Shown in pieces: positions 60,741-64,000 of a stretch of 64,000 nt of DNA. Position numbers and translations under genes: made by a program. This DNA is from Lutacidiplasma sp049802875. Lineage in GTDB: Archaea > Thermoplasmatota > Thermoplasmata > Lutacidiplasmatales > UBA184. Position 1 is the stretch's first letter; every line of letters begins with the position of its first letter. Under the pieces are notes generated by a model. That model did no database searches and was not told the origin of the DNA. It saw only the letters and a list, made by a program, of their open reading frames with translations. The stretch is taken from NCBI GenBank assembly GCA_049802875.1, contig JBARNH010000030.1, positions 1 to 64,000 of the forward strand, in the 5' to 3' direction.

Positions 60741-60846
60741 GCCCGTGTGGGGTAGCTACAGGTCGGGACCCTTCCCGACCTGCTGCAATGGATTATCCTA
60801 GAGGCCTGCGGAGCCTCAGACCTGGGTTCGAATCCCAGCACGGGCG
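60741..60846 (+). tRNA. tRNA-Arg (GCG) with an intron in the D-loop
   Basis: Acceptor GCCCGTG (60741-60747) pairs with CACGGGC (60839-60845), discriminator G60846. Anticodon stem GAGGC/GCCTC (60801-60805/60813-60817) encloses CTGCGGA, anticodon GCG for arginine CGC. The T-arm is CTGGG-TTCGAAT-CCCAG. The D-arm begins GGGTAGCTA at 60750 and resumes ATGGATTATCC only at 60788, so 29 nt interrupt the D-loop. CCA is not encoded. The preceding gene, gatD, is divergent. Confidence 0.92.
60759..60787 (+). other. tRNA-Arg intron (29 nt, D-loop)
   Basis: A perfect 9-10 bp hairpin, 60759-60768 with 60773-60782 around a CCCT loop, fills the intron. The junction fits a bulge-helix-bulge: central helix TAGC (60753-60756) with GCTG (60782-60785; T-G at the end), 3-nt bulges TAC (60757-60759) and CAA (60786-60788). 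Cutting after the second bulge nucleotide gives 60759-60787. The 14 bases up to the border (TGTGGGGTAGCTAC) are identical to those of tRNA-Pro. Confidence 0.82.
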
Positions 60847-61142
60847 TAGTTCCCGGATCGCGAAGCCCCAGCTCCCGTCGCCGCCAACGCCACCGACGTT
60901 CGTGGTTCGGGATTCGCCTCGCCCATGAGCGAAGGGGAGTGGAGTTGACGTCCTCGACAACCGGAGCAGGGGGCGCCACCCCCCCTCCCCTCGCGTCCAA
61001 CGTGGGCTACGGCTTGAGGGAGCAGACCCGACGAAATTCGCTCTCCCATCGGCATTGGATCGTTCGGGGGATTCGATGACGCGCGAGCTCGGAACCGATT
61101 TGGTTCGGACGTCACCCGCTCGGTCGGATTCTGGGGGCGGGA
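60847..61142. other. Intergenic region after tRNA-Arg
   Basis: About 300 nt between tRNA-Arg and the stop of the cyclase gene. GC-rich, then slightly lower in GC. No convincing coding frame, repeat or terminator was recognised. Confidence 0.4.
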
Positions 61143-63101
61143 TCAGAGAGCGGGGTTGCGGGTTTCGTGGGGAGTCGAACCATTTCCTCGGTTCGTCTCG
61201 TCCAGAAGCTGTTTGAACCGGGGGTCCTCCCGCGCTTTGGCGAATAGTGGTGAGTACATCAGGTCGTTTGCGTGGAGCGTGTGGTGTTTCGCAGCGTCTG
61301 ATTCGTACTCAAAGAATTTGTCGAGGTCGCCGAGTGCGGCATAGATGTAACCGGCATGTCCGGCGCCTACCCCCTCCCGGTCGTGAGGTCCGACCAGCTT
61401 CGCGATCATCGCCCTGGCGGTCGCCGTGTCGCCTTGGAGGGCGGCGAGGTACCCTCGGCTAAGGTAGGTGTAATGATTGGAGGGCCCGACCCTTTCCATC
61501 TCCTTCACCATGATACCCGCCTGTTCGAGGTCGCCTTTCGACATGTAGTAATCGGCCATCCCACGGTAGGAGGACATCGGAACGAGCGGGAGCGTCTTCT
61601 TCCAGTGCTGCAGGGCCTCCTGCTCCCTTCCCGCGTAGAAGTACGCCCTACCAAGGGCCCCCACTGCAGACGGTGAAAATGGGTCCAACTGGTGGGCCCT
61701 CTCGATATGGCCGACGAACGCTCGTAGGTCTCCCTTCCCAGCTGCGATGTATCCCAGGGCAGCGCGCGCATCGCCTAGATTGGGGTTGAGCTCGAGCGCC
61801 GTCCTTGCCTCCTTCTCTTGAAACTCGACGGGGTCGTCGGCCATGCCCATGAGGTAAGCGAGCACCGCGTGGGCCTCCGCCAACCTAGGATTGATTGAAC
61901 GGGCCTTCTCCGCGGCTGCCTTTCCCTTAGCGATCGCGTCCGACCAGGCGATCACCCCTTGGTCGCCCAAGTGCGCGTACGCCCGGGCCACGCCGGCGTA
62001 TGCCCTGGCAAAGGTCGGGTCGCTCTGGACTGCCCGTTCGAAGCAGCTCAACGCTTGCCTCACGGACTCCTCTTGGGGTCGCCATACCAGCGCCTGGCCT
62101 TCGAGGAAGTCGAGGTACGCCTGCATGTCCTCGGTGTCTTTCCGGGCCCGGACCGGAGCCCTTACTCCCGGAGAGTCGGTGGGGAGCGACCGGGCCACTC
62201 TCGTTGCGATCTCCCGTTGCACCGCGAAGACATCGTCGAGCTCCCGGTCGTACGTGCTCGCCCAGAGGTGTCCCTGCGTCCGGACATCGATGAGTTGCGC
62301 AGTGACCCGCAGCCGATTCCCCGCCTTTCGTACGCTCCCTTCGAGAATCGACGATACGCCGAGTTCAGCTCCGATCTGGGATACCGTCTTGCTCGTGGAC
62401 TTGTACTGCATCACCGAGGTGCGGGCGATGACCCGAACGTCCTCCAGTTGCGAGAGTACCATGATCAGCTCTTCCGTGAGCCCGTCGGCGAAGTACTCGT
62501 CTTTCGGGTCCGGGCTGATGTTGGCGAGTGGAAGAACGGCGATCCCGGTGGGCCCGCCCCCCTCGACGCTCGGACCGCGAACCGACCAAGGCAGCACGAC
62601 GCGGTAAATGTCCATCGGACCCTGTAAGCCCTTGAGCGCCGTCGGCGGGAGTTTTTCAAACTTGTCGGCGGTCTTGTTCCAGACCTGTTCGCGGACCGCC
62701 CCCGACACGCAGATGCCGCCAGGCTCCGCCACGCTTTCGATTCGTGCGGCAATATTCACTGCGTCACCGAAAATGTCCGTACCGCGCCGCTCAACGTCCC
62801 CCAGATGGATCCCGATCCGAATCTCGAGGGGAGTAGTGTCCACCCGCGAATTCCACTCGTAGATCCCTCGTTGGATGTCGACCGCACACTCCGTCGCCTT
62901 GAGGGCACTTTCGAATTCCACGAGGAACCCATCTCCGGTCGACTTGATTTCGCGCCCTTGGTGCGCCGAAAAGAGCGGACGCAGGAGCTCTCCATGCTCT
63001 TGAAGCGTCTTCAAGGCGCCCGACTCGTCGGTGTGGGCGGAGGCGGTGTAACCCACCATATCGGTGAACATGATGGCGGCCAGACGCCGGGTCGCGGACA
63101 C
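61143..63101 (-). CDS. Class III adenylate cyclase with TolB/FlgO-like domain and TPR repeats
   Basis: A 652-residue fusion. Residues 1-180 are a class III nucleotidyl cyclase: metal Asp14 in MFTDMVGYT, second metal Asp57 in STGDGF, the Lys53 and Asp113 purine-specifying pair pointing to ATP, and the transition-state Asn116 and Arg120 in DAVNIAAR. Residues about 184-315 resemble the TolB/FlgO-like lobe (IAVLPLANISPDPKDEYFADGLTEELI) common behind such cyclases; about 330-620 are TPR helices (ARAYAGVARAYAHLG, LGDARAALGYIAAGKGDL). This layout is frequent in soil bacteria, less so in archaea. Codon use seems less GC-biased than neighbouring genes, suggesting transfer. No signal peptide or membrane span. 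Confidence 0.92.
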   Translation of the reverse strand: MSATRRLAAIMFTDMVGYTASAHTDESGALKTLQEHGELLRPLFSAHQGREIKSTGDGFLVEFESALKATECAVDIQRGIYEWNSRVDTTPLEIRIGIHLGDVERRGTDIFGDAVNIAARIESVAEPGGICVSGAVREQVWNKTADKFEKLPPTALKGLQGPMDIYRVVLPWSVRGPSVEGGGPTGIAVLPLANISPDPKDEYFADGLTEELIMVLSQLEDVRVIARTSVMQYKSTSKTVSQIGAELGVSSILEGSVRKAGNRLRVTAQLIDVRTQGHLWASTYDRELDDVFAVQREIATRVARSLPTDSPGVRAPVRARKDTEDMQAYLDFLEGQALVWRPQEESVRQALSCFERAVQSDPTFARAYAGVARAYAHLGDQGVIAWSDAIAKGKAAAEKARSINPRLAEAHAVLAYLMGMADDPVEFQEKEARTALELNPNLGDARAALGYIAAGKGDLRAFVGHIERAHQLDPFSPSAVGALGRAYFYAGREQEALQHWKKTLPLVPMSSYRGMADYYMSKGDLEQAGIMVKEMERVGPSNHYTYLSRGYLAALQGDTATARAMIAKLVGPHDREGVGAGHAGYIYAALGDLDKFFEYESDAAKHHTLHANDLMYSPLFAKAREDPRFKQLLDETNRGNGSTPHETRNPAL

Positions 63102-64000
63102 GGCCGGAGAATGACTTGGGTCAGATTAAGGCCTCTTCCCAGGGTCGGACAGCGAATCCCACGCCTGAACAGAGCCTGGCCCCGTTCCTCACTCCTCAGC
63201 CAACGGCTCTAGCCCTTGATGAAGCGCGAGTCGCCCACGCAGTTCTCCCCGGGCCCAAGAACGGTTTAGGGGTGAACCCGCCCCCCCCTCATCGAGAGAC
63301 CGATCCACACCGTTCTCGACCCCGTGGAACCGCACGATTTTTGGAAGTGGTTTTGCGTCTCGGCACCGAACCCGAGTCGGGTCGTGCTTCTGGGAGGGAC
63401 ACATGCAGCCCGTGCGGGCCACGTCCGGGCGCCGCGGGGCCGTGGTATTCGTCCGCCGAGCCTAACGAATCGCAGCACGGGCGTTTCTCGCGTCTCGCGG
63501 GTATCACCTCCACCCGACCTCCGTTCACCGCTTCACGGTGCCCGGTGCATTCCGAGGCAGGCAGGAAAGGGGGTGGGCCGCGAGCTCGTTTCTGGCCCGA
63601 AAATCCACGGCGGGGTTGGCCAACCTGCGCTCCGCTCTAGGCGTTCCCAGGACAATTTCCCTCGGCAGTTAGGTGGTTCTTTCGTTCGATTAGGGATCGA
63701 AATTGCGGAACTTACCCGGCGAGCCAAGAGGAATCACTGTGGGATGGGGGAGGCCCTCGTCGGCTGCGCAGCGGAGCTCTAGCGCGGCGCACGCCTGGAC
63801 CAGTACATCGCAAAGTCGACCACCATCGCCAGGTCATGGCTCCCATTCGGGCCAATCGGCTTCGACGACTACATGAGCGACCGGAGGGGCCGGAGAGGAG
63901 GCGGTGGGGCCGCTTGTGCTGTGGACCCGTTCCCTGCGCCGACAGGGCTGGGATTCGGCCCAAGACCGGCCATCGCCGTCCACAGGTCTACGTACTCCGT
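63102..64000. other. Gene-poor end of window, unassigned
   Basis: About 900 nt without a recognisable gene, noticeably less GC-rich in parts. Short open frames on both strands have biased, Arg/Pro-rich translations and no family look. One stretch from 63783 to the end stays open in frame 3 and reads in a protein-like way (RLDQYIAKSTTIARSWLPF), but it starts immediately after a TAG at 63780-63782 and has no good start before ATG 63873; it may be the remnant or interrupted start of a gene continuing beyond the window. Confidence 0.4.

Noticed and set aside
63116..63640. 174-codon open frame downstream of the cyclase
   Set aside because: Arg/Pro/Ser-biased composition, no recognisable domain, no promoter; probably a by-product of GC content.
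1..64000. CRISPR arrays, insertion sequences or phage modules
   Set aside because: No regularly spaced repeats, transposase motifs or structural phage genes were recognised on reading through; remote or short ones could be missed without a search.

Overview
The window reads as one contiguous piece of a GC-rich archaeal chromosome, most likely an uncultured member of Thermoplasmatota (an inference; no marker phylogeny was run). Archaeal hallmarks are a thermosome, glycerol-1-phosphate dehydrogenase, archaeal Spt5 and SecE, uL11, the GatD/GatE tRNA amidotransferase, an archaeal-type leucyl-tRNA synthetase, MptE, an NFACT/RqcH protein, a Hel308-type helicase, an Orc1/Cdc6-like ATPase and UPF0179. 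FtsZ and a complete smc-scpA-scpB operon indicate Z-ring division and an SMC-kleisin condensin. An S53 acid peptidase fits a Thermoplasmatota lifestyle. Genes are dense, starts are often GTG, and many genes have a TATA-like box 20 to 35 nt before the start codon, so many transcripts are probably leaderless.

Layout: 1-3.97 kb carries tRNA-Asp, a cis-prenyltransferase, the thermosome and a phosphoesterase. 3.98-6.7 kb (minus strand) has a nucleotidyltransferase-like protein and an amino acid permease. 6.9-8.45 kb has a PLP-dependent sulfur amino acid enzyme and a cupin. 8.46-12.3 kb is a five-gene minus-strand run (nitroreductase, ITPase, aminotransferase, cyclase-family hydrolase, SDR). 12.4-13.2 kb encodes a secreted or anchored protein. 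13.5-18.7 kb is smc-scpA-scpB, meeting a secreted S53 peptidase tail to tail. 21.1-28.4 kb holds HIT, MEMO, dcd, leuS, queE, egsA, UPF0179 and tRNA-Pro.

29.6-37.5 kb is a glycan-modification island: two GT4 and one GT2 glycosyltransferases, TylF, FkbM and a third methyltransferase, a sugar epimerase, and the remnant of a fourth methyltransferase. 37.6-47.95 kb returns to housekeeping: zinc-finger protein, NFACT, acyl-CoA dehydrogenase, Hel308, Orc-like ATPase, MscS, isocitrate dehydrogenase. 48-50.6 kb has a large membrane protein and MptE. 50.7-53.85 kb is the ftsZ-secE-spt5-rpl11 operon plus a small unknown gene. 54-60.6 kb has a serine hydrolase and a gatD-gatE-phosphatase-zinc finger operon, followed by tRNA-Arg. 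The last 3 kb has a bacterial-style adenylate cyclase with TPRs and a gene-poor stretch.

The most striking signal is in the tRNAs. All three tRNA genes are interrupted by 29-33 nt introns at non-canonical sites, one in the T-loop and two at the same D-loop site, each with a bulge-helix-bulge-like fold, and none has an intron in the anticodon loop. Other unusual points are an Orc1/Cdc6-like ATPase lacking the Walker A lysine, Spt5 with a large N-terminal extension, an S53 protease with a cytoplasmic zinc-ribbon tail, long tail-to-tail gene overlaps, and an SDR without its catalytic Tyr/Lys.
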